The notes below the pieces were generated by a model. That model did no database searches and was not told the origin of the DNA. It saw only the letters and a list, made by a program, of their open reading frames with translations. A DNA stretch of 64,000 nucleotides from Paraglomus occultum (lineage: Eukaryota > Glomeromycota > Glomeromycetes > Paraglomerales > Paraglomeraceae): the NCBI GenBank assembly GCA_910592205.1, contig CAJVPJ010000030.1:1-64000 (forward strand). Direction: 5' to 3'. How positions within the stretch are numbered: the first letter of the stretch is position 1; every line of letters begins with the position of its first letter. The position numbers were made by a program, and so were the translations under genes. Below are positions 26,094 through 37,147 of the stretch, piece by piece.

Positions 26094-27733
26094 ATGTCAA
26101 GAGAACAGTATAGCGTGGTCGTTGAGGTGGACGAGGATTCAGTATGTGTATTATGTAATAAGTATTATCTATAATCTTGAGTTTTTATGGAATATCAAAC
26201 TGATCGTACAAAATTACTGGTCGAAGAACACAGGACGACAAGAACTCGAATTTCAGGGTAAACTCAAATTTTTTGTTGAGGGCAATAAGACTGTTGCTAG
26301 GGTAGAAGCAATCATTGCTAATTAGTATGGGTCTTTTCAGACTATTCGTCGAGTTCCGGAGTCGGAGGGAAGATAACAAGTGACAAGCAAACATCTTCGA
26401 GTTCAGGTGAGTTGTAAGTGTTCGTTGCAAGGTGTAGATGTCTCGGTAGACAAAGCGTATTCACATATGCTATAGCTAATATTCTGAATCACTAATTTGT
26501 ATCTTGTTTGCTCTTCTTATGAAGCTTCGTTTGGCAATCCGTTTTACGATCCGCAACAGTCAAGTCAGACTGAAACTCAAGGAACCAGTTATCCATTCTG
26601 GTCTATCGAATATTATGCACAGTTCTTTGATGTAGATACAGATCAGGTGTGATTGATTACAGCATTGAACTGTGTCGAAGCTGTATCGTAAGTCTTTCTT
26701 TTTTCTGATGTGATTTCGGGTTGTTTGTCTAGGTGCTGGAGAGAGCGGGGAAGAGTTTATTTCCAAGAGAAAGTTTTGCGGAAACCGTTGGACCGCGTCC
26801 AGATTTGTATGGTTAGTTCACTATGATTATATTTATAATACCTTTATGTGTACATGCACCCAAACGCAACATACAAATATTTATTTACTTGAAACATTTA
26901 AACATTGTCTTGGTCTTCTTCTAATTTGATGTCGGTGTCTTGTAATCAACAGGTCCCTTTTGGATTTCAACAACAGTGATCTTTCTCCTCTTTGTCACAT
27001 CCTCTATTGCCGGATCAATTGCAGCACACATAAGTGGCCGTGTTTACGCATATGACTTTAAGATCCTTACGTTTGGCGCAATTGCTGTATATGTCTACGC
27101 TTTTGCTGTGCCTCTTGTTGTTTGGATAGTGCTAAAGTATTTGGGGTGTCGTCCCGGGTTTTTGGATACTATTGCATTGTACGGGTACGCCATGACTGTG
27201 TGGATACCAGTTGCGGTAGGTCTTTGATTTTTACTCTGTTGCCCAGGCACGAATGTATTGCAAAATTGCGAGAGAACTTATTGTGAATAGAATTGAAGAA
27301 AACGGAACTTGTGAGGGAAAGATCTAACTGATCAATATCTGGTTATGTTATAGATTTTTTGCGTAGTTCCATCAGAGTCCGTCCGTTGGACACTTGTAGC
27401 AGTGGGATTTGCCATCTCTGGTGAGTATTTGAAAATAATTTATGTTAATTATGTCCCTTACACCCTACTGGCTTTATAGATCGATTCACTTTCTGAACCT
27501 TTGTTTCTTATCACACAAAAATTTTTATAGGGTTCTTTATAACTAGAAATCTCTACCCAGTGATCTCTCAAGCAGAAGCCAAGGCTGCTCGGTTGATTAT
27601 AATCTTTATTATTGCCGCCCATGCAGCGTTAGCATTACTGATGAAAGTGGAATTCTTTTCATACGAGATCAAAACTTCATTCGGTGATGGCGGAAATGGT
27701 GATGGCGGAAGTGATGGTGGTGACGGAAATTAA
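26094..27733 (+). CDS. YIPF1/2-family (Yip1-domain) Golgi membrane protein (292 aa)
   Basis: Eight exons: 26094-26141, 26227-26257, 26341-26406, 26525-26646, 26733-26811, 26953-27215, 27354-27420 and 27531-27733 (879 nt, phases consistent). The short second exon is chosen because it gives QELEFQDYSSSS, the LxFxDF-like acidic entry of YIPF1/2 proteins. The cytosolic part contains the family signature PFWSIEYYAQFFDVDTDQVL and RPDLYGPFWIST. Five hydrophobic segments follow (starting near VIFLLFVTSSIAGS, IAVYVYAFAVPLVVWIVL, IALYGYAMTVWIPVAI, VRWTLVAVGFAISG and LIIIFIIAAHAALALL). The lumenal end is a short Gly/Asp/Asn tail. Yip1-domain proteins bind Rab GTPases and act in Golgi vesicle formation; the yeast relative is Yip5. 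The exact N-terminal splicing is the weakest part of the model. Confidence 0.9.
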
Positions 27734-29031
27734 TATAAAAAGCAGGCGTAAAAGTAGAGAAAAATGCTACCAGTTTAGACGTTGGCTAAAAATTTACTAT
27801 GCTTTGATATTATGTATCGTTCATGAGATGTATAATAACATCTGGATTAATTTGATGAAATTTTTGGGGATAGCGAAAATAATTATAAATTTTATCGATT
27901 TTACAAATAGTTAATAGAACTAATAGAAAATGAAAGTTGTTTTATCAATATTGTTGTATTTCGTGAATTTTTGATGTACTATACAACTACACAAGTCGCG
28001 GAATGGTCTCTTTTGTGAGCATAATCACGAACATACCAGTTTACCGTTTTACGGACCTTATCAATTAGGGTGAAATACACGATGTATTTTATTATTACAT
28101 CCAACATTTGTATGAACCTCCAGCATCAACGCATTCTTTAATGTTGCTATTGCAGATGGTAAATGAATTTAAGGTCTAAGTTGCTCCAAAATTCCAATAA
28201 CAGTACAAATGCTCATAAGACGGCTGCTGGCTACATGTTTGATTCAGTAGCTACTGTGACTATGCTCCCCGAATAACAAAAACCGTTATACTCCGACAGG
28301 TATTGTTCCGAAACCGGGGATTCACGAATTCCATACATAATAGTTGCCGCATGAAATTGTTCCACTATTGAGTTTCGGTTGTTAACGTCTTTTCACACAA
28401 CTGTATACTAAGCAAAAGCACTCAATAAAATACAATATGCTTTGCATTTCTTGTAATCACGGGGAAAGAATTAACGGTCAAGTCAGAATTGAGTACTTTG
28501 GACAGTCAATCTCTACTTCGCGTATACACCTCTTTGTTCATCACAAACTACTCTGTAGCGGTAGATGTAGAACAATAACACTTAGCAATAAACAAGCAGA
28601 CATTTTTGTTTTAGATTAAGAATAGCGTTCAACAAGTACTATGCTTTTAGCGATGAGGAATTAAGGCAAGAAAAAAGTAGCATGCCCACGTTCAGATGAC
28701 CGATCGGATAAAACAACTGCCTCGCAGTAGCGTATCGCAAATTACATTACATCCGCACCGCGAAACATCCTAAACCCAAAACTTAGTGTTTTGGCTAACA
28801 TCGAGAACTTACTAAGATAATGGCCGCAAGTGATAGGCCACTTGCCGTTAGCTATTCCCTTAACGTTAATTTTTGTCAAAACCCGTATAATTGAATTATT
28901 TTATTACAGTTTGGCAAATCCTCACAAGAAGATTGTACAAACCATATTATCTATTGGAATACCAGCATATTGGTATTTATAGGAATAAATACTTCAATAC
29001 TTTACATAATATTTAATATATATCTATTCGA
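27734..29031. other. Convergent spacer between the YIPF gene and KEX1
   Basis: AT-rich 3' flanks. A 60-codon frame at 28437-28619 has no motif. Nothing else is seen. Confidence 0.5.
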
Positions 29032-32000
29032 TTATTTGCTTCTTTTTTTCAATCCTTGAGTGTCGCTATCACCGCTGCCATTGTCCGCGTCATCTGTATA
29101 CGGTTGGGTACCCATCGCTGATGGGACGTCCCTATGCCGATCTGTCTCATCTTCACTGTCTCCAAAGTGATCCTCATCTTCATCGCCTATATCATACAGA
29201 GGAGTTTCAATGACAAGTTCTTCCCTAAAAGTTTGTAAACAGGTATAGTGTTAGTGTTGATAATATGGTCACTGTTGCAATTAAAATGTCGTATGTACGC
29301 ACAATTCGTTGTTTTCATAGTCGACGGCCTTAATTGGTTGACCTGCATTTTTCTTATGATTAAGATATCTGCGTCTGAATACAAATGCTCCAATCCCAAT
29401 TAGGGCACATATAATAATAATTAAGGTCGCTGTCCCGCTGTTAATAGTGAATAGTGAATAGTGAATAGTGAATATTAATCAGTTCAACTGTAATAGTCCA
29501 TGTGAAAGGAAAGCAAGCACGTAACATACGCGTTGTAATATCGATCCCACATTTCATCATTTCCGTCATCGCCGTCATAGGTATCGTCATCATCAGTAGG
29601 AGCACCCGGCGGTGTAATAGTCAATTTCTATTGAAAGAAAATTATATTAGATTTCCTTGATCGCGGGAGATTGCAAGAAAACGAAAATGCTGCGCGTACA
29701 TCATCTCCGAGACTAGATGGGGGCCCTAAATCTGGATATGTGTAATTGAAGCCTAAGAATCTATTAATCATATCCGTTGCTACTACTGGACGATCATATC
29801 CAACCATGTGACTGGCACCGTATATAGTCGCCAGATGCAGGCCGCGGGCTGTCTTCCAATTACCGACAAGTGTGCCATTGACATGCCAATCAACGGGAAC
29901 TGCACTCTTTATTTTATTTAGGAAATTGATTATGAGTAACGGATACCGAGAATGCAGTTAATGCTATAAGATGACCTTCATACCTTGAACCCTTTATCGC
30001 CATTCCACTCTAGCGAATCGATCATGCTCTGTGTCCCGTTAATATTGCATATTAAGTCTTTATCACCACTGTAAATATCCGACGAGTCAGTACGCATATG
30101 GAATCATATGTAGCAAATAGTCAACTAAACATCACCTGAAGAGTAAAACTGGGATATCTTTTAATATATCAGGCAAAAGCTATATCCGCGGGAAAACAAC
30201 AATCCTCGTGTAGGTTAAGATCATTAAGAAAAAGGCGGAGCAAAATCATAACATTCCAACACTCACGGTAAAGGACGTCGGACTGGGATCATTATCCAAT
30301 GCCGACCCAACAGCACCAGCACATTCAACCCAGCCTTCCTGTTTGTCTTGTGCATTTATAGCATTAATAACATCTTGTCTCTGAAAATAAACAAAAGAAA
30401 ATCTTTAACCCTTGCCACGCACAAATCTATATTGGTTGCGAATAATTTCCTTATGTACCCTCAAATAGCTCGTTATATTCTTCAGTTCCTGTGGCCAATT
30501 CATACCACAAGCCGGATAAGTATCACGTAAGCGAATGTCGTACTGGTTAATACAAGTCTTTTGACCATTTTCCCTATGAACATTGTTAAGTAAATAAATA
30601 AAAGTCTCTCGTGCGCTTGAACTACTTTAAACGACTTACGTTTTTACAGTATAATCGAGGATATCTTGTAATATCCGTTCACATTCAGACTCATGAATAT
30701 ATACGTTTGTTTCTTGCAATTTTTGGCACTTTTCAAGAGTTATCTTGACTTGTTTCTGTTAAAAGGTAATGAGTACGTCAAACTTTTGCAATGACTAGTA
30801 TATGTGGTCTGAACAATAGTATCAGCGTACTGTAAATTAATATACCTTTGCTTCTTCATCCATAAGACCATTAATGTCAGCGAATGAATAGTATGCTTCA
30901 TACTAAAGCAAAAAACGAGTAAGTTACCCGTGCACATACATGGTTTTAAATCACATTCTAAATACCTGAGTAATAGGGTCGATCCACCCGTTACCAATAA
31001 CAATCCCTTTTAGATCATACTGCAACATTATTGCACACAAGAATTAGTAAATATTATATAATTTCGTGACTACATTAATACATACTCTTAAATCTATCTG
31101 TGTTGTCTTTTTCTTGTTCCTCTTTAGTATTGCTGAAGCAAAGTATGGGATATAAACTCCAGCATAGCTTTCTCCAGTGATAAAAATCTAAATATGAATA
31201 AAGCTCCATGAGTACTCGGATCGCGTTTAACAAGACACGTGGTTATTCATATTACCTCATCACGAGCATATTCAGGGAATACCATGAAAAACTCGTCAAG
31301 AAATTTCATAAAGTGGTCAGTGATCTAAAAAAAATGGTTTCGTGATGTATGTTAGTAATACTCAAAAAGTACCACATGTCACAAGCAAACGCGTGGAAAA
31401 CGACATTCTTTGTCAGCAATATACATTCTACAAACATGTAAATACCTGTGTCATATTTGATACGTATCCGTTTGTATCTACTGTGCTAAACCCAGTCCCA
31501 ACCGGTTGATCGACTAAATGTCAAGCAGAAAGTGAAAAACTATTCGTTGTGCCAAGTAATACTCGAACAAATATCCAAATCAATAAATCTTTTGTACCAA
31601 ATAGAACGTTTGCAAACATATTCCATGATCCGTATTCTGTTCTAAGGGTTAAATCACTATTCATGCGCCATGGACCAATTTCGAGAAACAACCCATCCAT
31701 GCTACAAAAAAAGAGCGTGACTAAATAAATATCGATTATATCGAAACACTTTACCAATTACTATAACAGAAACGTTCGTGTCTCACCTTGAGCTATGTGA
31801 TTGGAAATATGATAATCGCGAATTTCAGAATCATAAATACATCATCAGCGTTTATGCTTCTCGTTGTCTTTTGTACTCTAAAAAAACACACCTACCATCC
31901 AGGACCTATTTACAAGTGTGTTAAGATTAAACCAAAATTTACACTCTAGAAATCTTGTTCAATAAATCGCATCAATTACCTCCATTAAGCCAAATAACCT

Positions 32001-32479
32001 GCGGCCCATGTCAAGGAAAGAAACATGGTGTTAGAATGAATAAATAGAATCATGTCCATACAAATACTTACAAATTTTCTTTTCTCAGCGATATGACGAT
32101 TATGTATTAGCCAAAAGAATATTTTCCCGTTTATAGACTCGTCTATTAAAATATGACTGATACGCAAATAATCAACAAATTAGTAAACATAAAATACTAA
32201 ATCGGTTCTATGCAGTACGAAATCGCAATCACTTTTAATTCTCACCCAGCATGCTGCATAAGACCCGCGTCATCTGAAAGCCCAGGCAAGTTTTTGATAT
32301 AATAGTCGGCAGCTACAATAGAAATGTCAATAAGTACACAAAAGTTCGAAATATAAAAGCTTCCTATAGGTACGTCCGTGCATCTTACCACTCTTCCTCT
32401 TGTCCTCCGGATCCCCATGCACAAAAACTCCGAGAGCCAGCAAGACAAAAAGTGCTGATCTCACTAAAATATTCCACAT
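29032..32479 (-). CDS. KEX1: KEX1-type serine carboxypeptidase, peptidase S10 (612 aa)
   Basis: Twenty-one exons on the minus strand, ends: 32389-32479, 32246-32312, 32072-32156, 31980-31998, 31896-31905, 31787-31792, 31598-31701, 31446-31513, 31256-31324, 31086-31187, 30966-31019, 30846-30902, 30640-30755, 30459-30573, 30267-30380, 30136-30179, 29984-30068, 29700-29906, 29530-29627, 29303-29437 and 29032-29224 (1839 nt, all phases fit). Signal peptide at residues 1 to about 22. VIWLNGGPGCSS is rebuilt only when the 6-nt exon is used. The nucleophile is Ser180 in GESYAG, the Asp is in GDKDLICN (about 378) and His435 is in [26 protein letters not shown] is typical of Kex1. One transmembrane span (about 506-524) precedes RRRYLNHKK and a long acidic cytosolic tail. 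Kex1 works in the late Golgi, trimming C-terminal Lys/Arg after Kex2 cleavage, including from pheromone precursors. Confidence 0.95.
29440..29474. repeat. (GTGAATA)n heptamer repeat in a KEX1 intron
   Basis: Four head-to-tail copies of GTGAATA lie within the intron between exons 19 and 20 of KEX1, close to the acceptor of exon 20. A short tandem repeat, probably variable between strains. Confidence 0.8.
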
Positions 32480-32630
32480 TTTTTGTACAAACAAAAGCTA
32501 TCAAACTGAACATGAAACGTTGTGAAATATAAAAAATTTAAACTGAATGTATGATTGGATAGCGAATTTAACTATGTTCACTCCTAACCTATTTGATAGT
32601 AAACTTCAAAACAAACATTAGCTCGATCAT

Positions 32631-32635
32631 AAAAA
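32631..32635 (-). terminator. RNA polymerase III terminator (T5) for tRNA-Lys plus hairpin
   Basis: On the minus strand a run of five T is the first T-run of four or more after the tRNA 3' end. It lies just after the long hairpin. This fits the Pol III termination signal and implies a primary transcript that includes the hairpin. Confidence 0.6.
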
Positions 32636-32643
32636 CCGAGGTT

Positions 32644-32695
32644 TTCGCCTCGCGCGGTGTTCAGCTGGCCAGTTCTGAACACCGTTTGAGGCGAA
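32644..32695 (-). ncRNA. Long hairpin in the tRNA-Lys trailer
   Basis: Two nested perfect inverted repeats. The outer stem is TTCGCCTC (32644-32651) with GAGGCGAA (32688-32695). The inner stem is CGGTGTTCAG (32655-32664) with CTGAACACCG (32675-32684). A 3x3 internal loop (GCG/TTT on the + strand) separates them and the terminal loop is 10 nt. That is 18 base pairs in total, starting one base past the tRNA discriminator base and ending before the T5 run. It is therefore likely part of the Pol III transcript. Whether a separate stable RNA results is unknown; it could also be the remains of an inserted foldback element. Confidence 0.55.
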
Positions 32696-32696
32696 T

Positions 32697-32769
32697 CGCC
32701 CAACGTGGGGGTCGAACCCACAACCTTGAGATTAAGAGTCTCACGCTCTACCGATTGAGCTAGCCGGGC
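32697..32769 (-). tRNA. tRNA-Lys(CTT)
   Basis: Minus-strand cloverleaf with all arms: acceptor GCCCGGC pairing with GTTGGGC (two G-U), D arm GCTC/GAGC with loop AATCGGTA, anticodon stem TGAGA/TCTCA with loop CTCTTAA (anticodon CTT), variable AGGTT, and T arm GTGGG/CCCAC with loop TTCGACC. Discriminator G, no intron, no encoded CCA. A-box and B-box (GGTTCGACC) consensus positions are intact. It lies about 220 bases upstream of the KEX1 start, on the same strand. Confidence 0.97.
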
Positions 32770-33594
32770 AAGACATATTTACAACAATGGATTTTTAATT
32801 TAATATTACAAACGGCACTCGGGAATGCAACGATAACAATAATAATAGGTTATGGCAATAGCAATGGCGATAGCAATGGCAATAGCAATGGCAATAGCAA
32901 TAATAATAGCAATGGTATGGCAATACATATAATTGGGACGGACAAATTTGTTACAAAATGTTTCTCACCATATAGTTTTATTTCTTTTTTTGATAGAGAA
33001 AAATGCAAAGAGATTAAAAAAAAAAAAAAGGAAAAAAAATTCAAGTTGTGCAATATATATTTCCTCTGACTCTGCTAAATTTACAAGATATAAATCTCCT
33101 AAATGAATACATGCTATACTAGGGAGACTAATAATAATAATGTAGCCAATGGGGAAAACTTTTACTCATCTTTCGTTATAACAGATCTCTAATCTCCATA
33201 ATTCAAAAGAAGAGAACAAAGAAAATACAAAATAATAAGAAAAAAAGGAAAAAAGAAAAAAGTAAGAAAAATTAAAGTGCATGAATTTTTAGTGTATTCG
33301 TTTCCATTGTCCTTCCAGTGTAATATATAGTTTATGTGCAAATAAAGCGGAGAAATTACAAGAAATGTCCTTAAATTCCAGAATACTTTTGAAATGCCCG
33401 TGTTAATATAGTTTATAAGTAAAAGTGCTCGTGCTAAAAGAGAAAGTGATTGAGAGTGAAAAAAAAAATTAAATGAAATTGCATTGTAAAAAAAATGTAA
33501 GAAAAAAAATAAAATTTTCTTTTTTTTTTTTTTTTTTCGTATAATTTTTTGAAATACTCTGTCAAAGTATTTTTTTTTTCTAGATACACACAAT
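32770..33594. other. Spacer with hexanucleotide repeat and A/T tracts
   Basis: Between the tRNA and the 3' end of the WHI3-like gene. It holds a GGCAATAGCAAT-type repeat near 32852-32920, an A-rich tract near 33020 and a 20-base T run near 33520. An open frame at 33189-33644 (-) is mostly Lys/Phe codons from these tracts and overlaps the WHI3-like gene, so it is not supported. Confidence 0.6.
32852..32920. repeat. Imperfect (AATAGC/AATGGC)n microsatellite
   Basis: About ten alternating hexamers of GGCAATAGCAAT type, partly broken by AATAAT. Direct observation of simple repeat DNA. Confidence 0.85.
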
Positions 33595-35584
33595 TCACAC
33601 CAATTGCGGATCAAAACTAAAAGAATCTCTCCTCGTCCCATCAAAGAACGAATCCCTCCTCTCCTGTCCTAGCAAGAAACTTGCTGCGGAACCTCTCCTT
33701 TCAAAATCAAATCTATCTTGAGATAAGAATGCTGACGAGATAGAATCCCTTCGTTCCACACTGAGACAGGGCGAGTCCCTTCTTTCTGGTAAAAGGCCGA
33801 ATGCCGAATCGCGTCGTTCAAAATTGAAACAAGACGAAGAATTACGACGCTCGTTAACGATGCCATATGCCGAGTCACGACGTTCGAGAGAAGGGATAGA
33901 GTCTCGGCGATCGGTAGGAGTGGAAGAGGTCGAGGAAGCAGTGTTATTGTTATTGTTATTGCTGCGTACACCGAGAGGATTCTTTGAGAAACTAAGGCGT
34001 ATACCACCTTTGACAGAGTTCGATAACGGGTTACCGTACAATTCTGTCATTGCCTGGGTGGCATAATGAACGTCTTCAAACTCTACAAAGCACATCGGGC
34101 CATTTTGCTTAGTGCGGAAGCACATGCGCTTGTATCCGGGACATTTTGAAAAGAGCTGTTTGAGTTCTTCCTCTGACGTATTCATGGGTAGATTACCGAC
34201 ATACAGAGTATTACAAGGAGGATTCTGATCTGCTGGATTCGGTGTTCTGAACGGAAGGTTTCCACCGACCGAAGGTGAAGATGCCACTGCAGAAGAACTC
34301 AATGCCAGTTGTGCCATGCGATTGCTCAATTCATCGTTACCAAACAATGGATTCACAGGTGGCAGTTTTTTTCCACCAAGAATTTCAACCGGCGTTGTCT
34401 TTGATACGTACAACTCTTCTCCGTCAATAAAACCTTTGTTGCCGTATCTCACGTTGTTAGCCAATCCTCTTGGCGCTCCAACCATTCCAGCAATAGCTCC
34501 ATTACTAGCATCGAACGAACCCCTGGCAGAAAAGGGTCCAAGTTCGCAAACCGGTGTTGTTGGCGTAGTAGGCGTATACACTCCGCTCACATCTGAATAG
34601 AGGTCGTATGGATATTCTGCAGCCAATAGCTCGCTCGGCAGTGCGTGAGCATACGGTGAAACAAATGCATCAAATCCAGGTGCGCCTGTATTGATATTTG
34701 CTGGAGGGAAGCGTTTGTTGGCGAGAAGAGGATAATTTAAAGGCGTGTTTTGATCATTAGAGAGGCCGCGTTTGGTGTGCAGGTTTTTCTTTGCCATTTC
34801 TGCTTTAAGAACGGAACCTTTTTCGGCATCTACTTTGCGCCCCGTGAGAACATTGCGTGCATCTACTGCTTCTACACGAGAACGGAATTTAGCAAAACCG
34901 ATCTGGGATGATAAACAAAAATAATTACGTTGATTAGTAAAATGGTTGATTGCGCAGTATAGGAGAAAAAAAAAATTAAGAATGTAACATCAACTCGATT
35001 ATTTACAAGAAAAAAAAAGTTTTACAGGCTTGTGTGTATAACATGAAACATGCAATAATCTGCGAGAATGTTGTACAGTACTAACACAAGCTCACCCCCA
35101 AAACAATAGCTACTGAATACCAAGTACAAATATGGGTTAACAATGTGGTAATATTGATAATCTGGCATGATCTATATATTATAGTTTACTATAGTTTACT
35201 CAATAGGCGTTGTACGGACAAGCCTATTGATAATTCGGATAACGCATGAGTTGAATAGGCTTTGTAGGCACACAAAACTGCCCAGAAAAGCGTTTCCGAG
35301 CCAGATAATACACTCTCGACGAGGACGCTCTCGTTGTTTCGCTCAACCAAAAACACACACTATTTTTGATCTTATCAATTTATAAAGATACTCACGATTT
35401 GCTTGCGGGGGTTATTTCCGTTATTATTCCCATTGGAATCGTCATCTGATGAGTCCTTCTGCGGAATTTTCAAAGTTGCCGCTTCGAAGCCCGGAGAAAA
35501 GATAAACATATTCTGAAATTCCCGCTCTTGCATGTCGTCGGGAAATCCGACAACAAAAATGGTGGAAATTTCCTCATTAATCAT
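33595..35584 (-). CDS. WHI3: WHI3-like RNA-binding protein, two RRMs and an RRxS array (498 aa)
   Basis: Two exons, 35396-35584 and 33595-34902, joined in phase 0 across a 493-base intron. The first RRM (residues about 8-100) spans the junction: [19 protein letters not shown], then after the intron [19 protein letters not shown]. The second RRM (about 295-370) has RNP2 LYVGNL and RNP1-like [10 protein letters not shown], with [14 protein letters not shown] and [20 protein letters not shown], a block characteristic of Whi3-type proteins. The linker is Pro/Ser/Asn-rich. The tail after KNPLGVRS has six Asn in a row and then nine RRxS motifs (eight of which begin DRR/ERR), covering nt 33622-33909. 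Whi3 binds mRNAs, including that of a G1 cyclin in yeast, and forms condensates that shape cell cycle and memory. The family call is good; the regulatory meaning of the tail is inference. Confidence 0.87.
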
Positions 35585-36639
35585 GGTGTTGTGTGATAGT
35601 TGAGTGAGATGCCAGTAGCGATGGCGAGTGATAGTATGTACAAGAATGCAGAAGGTGACTTCTAATTATGCAACTAGGTTTAGTAAAAGGAATGATGAAA
35701 AAAATTGTGGTAAAAGTTTGGTGAGGTGATTAAGATAAGTGTTTCTGTGTCCCAGTGAATAACAGGAAAAGAGAGAAACTGCGATAGTAGAAAAAGTGGA
35801 TAAGAAAGGTGTATTATTCAAGAGTTTGTTTCTCTTTTTTTTTTTTTTTTTTCCTCCTTGAGCTCTTGAGTATGCAAAATAATTCTATTTCAAGAGAACA
35901 TGTATAAGTTGTAGGGTAATGTGATAAATACTTGAGAATATTTATGGCAGAAGCTTTGAGAGTGGATTTTGAGAATATATTGTGCTATGTACAATAAATC
36001 GTATGCCAGTTGGTTGCAAAGCGAGAAACGGTATAAGTACAGTCCGTCCAGACTTTTGATTAGCTACTTGTTCCCGAATTCTATTCGATCACAATAAAGC
36101 AACCGGAACAGTATTTGTTGTTAATACGCAAACTGATACGGTAGGGAAAGGTTCTGGGTTGTTATAGGAGCACAAGAAGCGATGGAAGAGTGCAAATGAA
36201 GGGCAGAGTGCGAACAAAGTGAATATTGTATAGTGAATATGTATAGATATGGGTGTAAAAGTCCAGGTGTGTAAATTATTTAAAGTGTAGTATTCGGAAT
36301 GTGTCTCTGAATATGTATGAATGTATTGTATATGAGTGTATTGAATGAGTTGGGTTTTCTGTGTGAGGAGAGAGAAAGAGAGAACCCGAGTGGGCTCCAA
36401 AGAGTTGTGAGAAGTCGGGGATTTTATTTGGAATGTTGTGGTAGTAAAAGGGGGGGTGTGTATGTGTGCTTACATAAAGTCCGATGAGATGCACCCTACA
36501 AGAATGTGAGATGGGGGGGGGTATGTGTGTGTGTGGGGACGAGTGAGGTTTGGAATGCAAGATGAATATCAACATCGACGTCAACATCAACAACAAGAAG
36601 GACAAACGGGCAATAACAACAACAATGGGAAATAATAAT

Positions 36640-36697
36640 GGGGGAGAGGGGACAAGGCGGGGACAAGGCGGGGACAAGGCGGGGGGGGCAAGGCGAT
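36640..36697. repeat. G-rich tandem repeat (GGGGACAAGGC)n upstream of WHI3
   Basis: Three or more copies of an 11-bp unit GGGGACAAGGC, preceded by GGGGGAGAGGGG and followed by eight G. The + strand therefore has many runs of at least four G and could form a quadruplex. It sits about 1.05 kb upstream of the WHI3-like start codon, on the template strand of that gene. Confidence 0.85.
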
Positions 36698-36924
36698 AAT
36701 AATGGACAGTCTCGGTTTTGATAAAGGAAAAAGGGGAGGTTTCGTTTTGACAATTATTATTTTCATTGTTTTATTGTAAGTCAGTTTATGCTATTACGTA
36801 TTGTGTTGATATGCGAATTGACTTTCATCCACACACTCCACAAAAGGAAGTAATAAGTATCTCAAACTGTCCACTGCTCGGAAACTGGGAATAGCAGTAA
36901 ACTTTAACCGCAACTGCAATACTG

Positions 36925-36934
36925 ATTATAATAA

Positions 36935-36975
<41 letters not shown>
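36925..36975. repeat. (AAT)n microsatellite
   Basis: Uninterrupted ATA/AAT triplets except for one ACT near the middle. Direct observation. Confidence 0.9.
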
Positions 36976-36976
<1 letters not shown>

Positions 36977-37120
36977 CATAACACTTATCGTTATAGTCTT
37001 AGCATACAGTATTAGTATTATTATAGAAACATCCATAATAGTATAGGTAATAACAATTATTTATATAATCATAGTGACAATGATGTTGTCGATAACCTTA
37101 TAACCAACCGGTTGTATAGT

Positions 37121-37147
37121 AAAAAAAAAAAAAAAAAAAAAAAAAAA
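37121..37147. repeat. 27-bp poly(A) tract
   Basis: A single run of 27 A followed by GAGAGAG. It could be a retroposed poly(A) tail, but I see no element body beside it on either side. Confidence 0.85.

Noticed and set aside
26122-26325. Readthrough frame over exons 1-2 of the YIPF gene
   Set aside because: Spliced exons 26094-26141 and 26227-26257 give the family N-terminus, whereas readthrough does not.
33189-33644. 151-codon minus frame rich in Lys and Phe
   Set aside because: Generated by A/T tracts and overlaps the end of the WHI3-like gene in another frame.
36089-36753. Minus frames rich in Pro, His, Cys and Val-Asp repeats
   Set aside because: Low-complexity purine/pyrimidine DNA upstream of WHI3; no codon structure.
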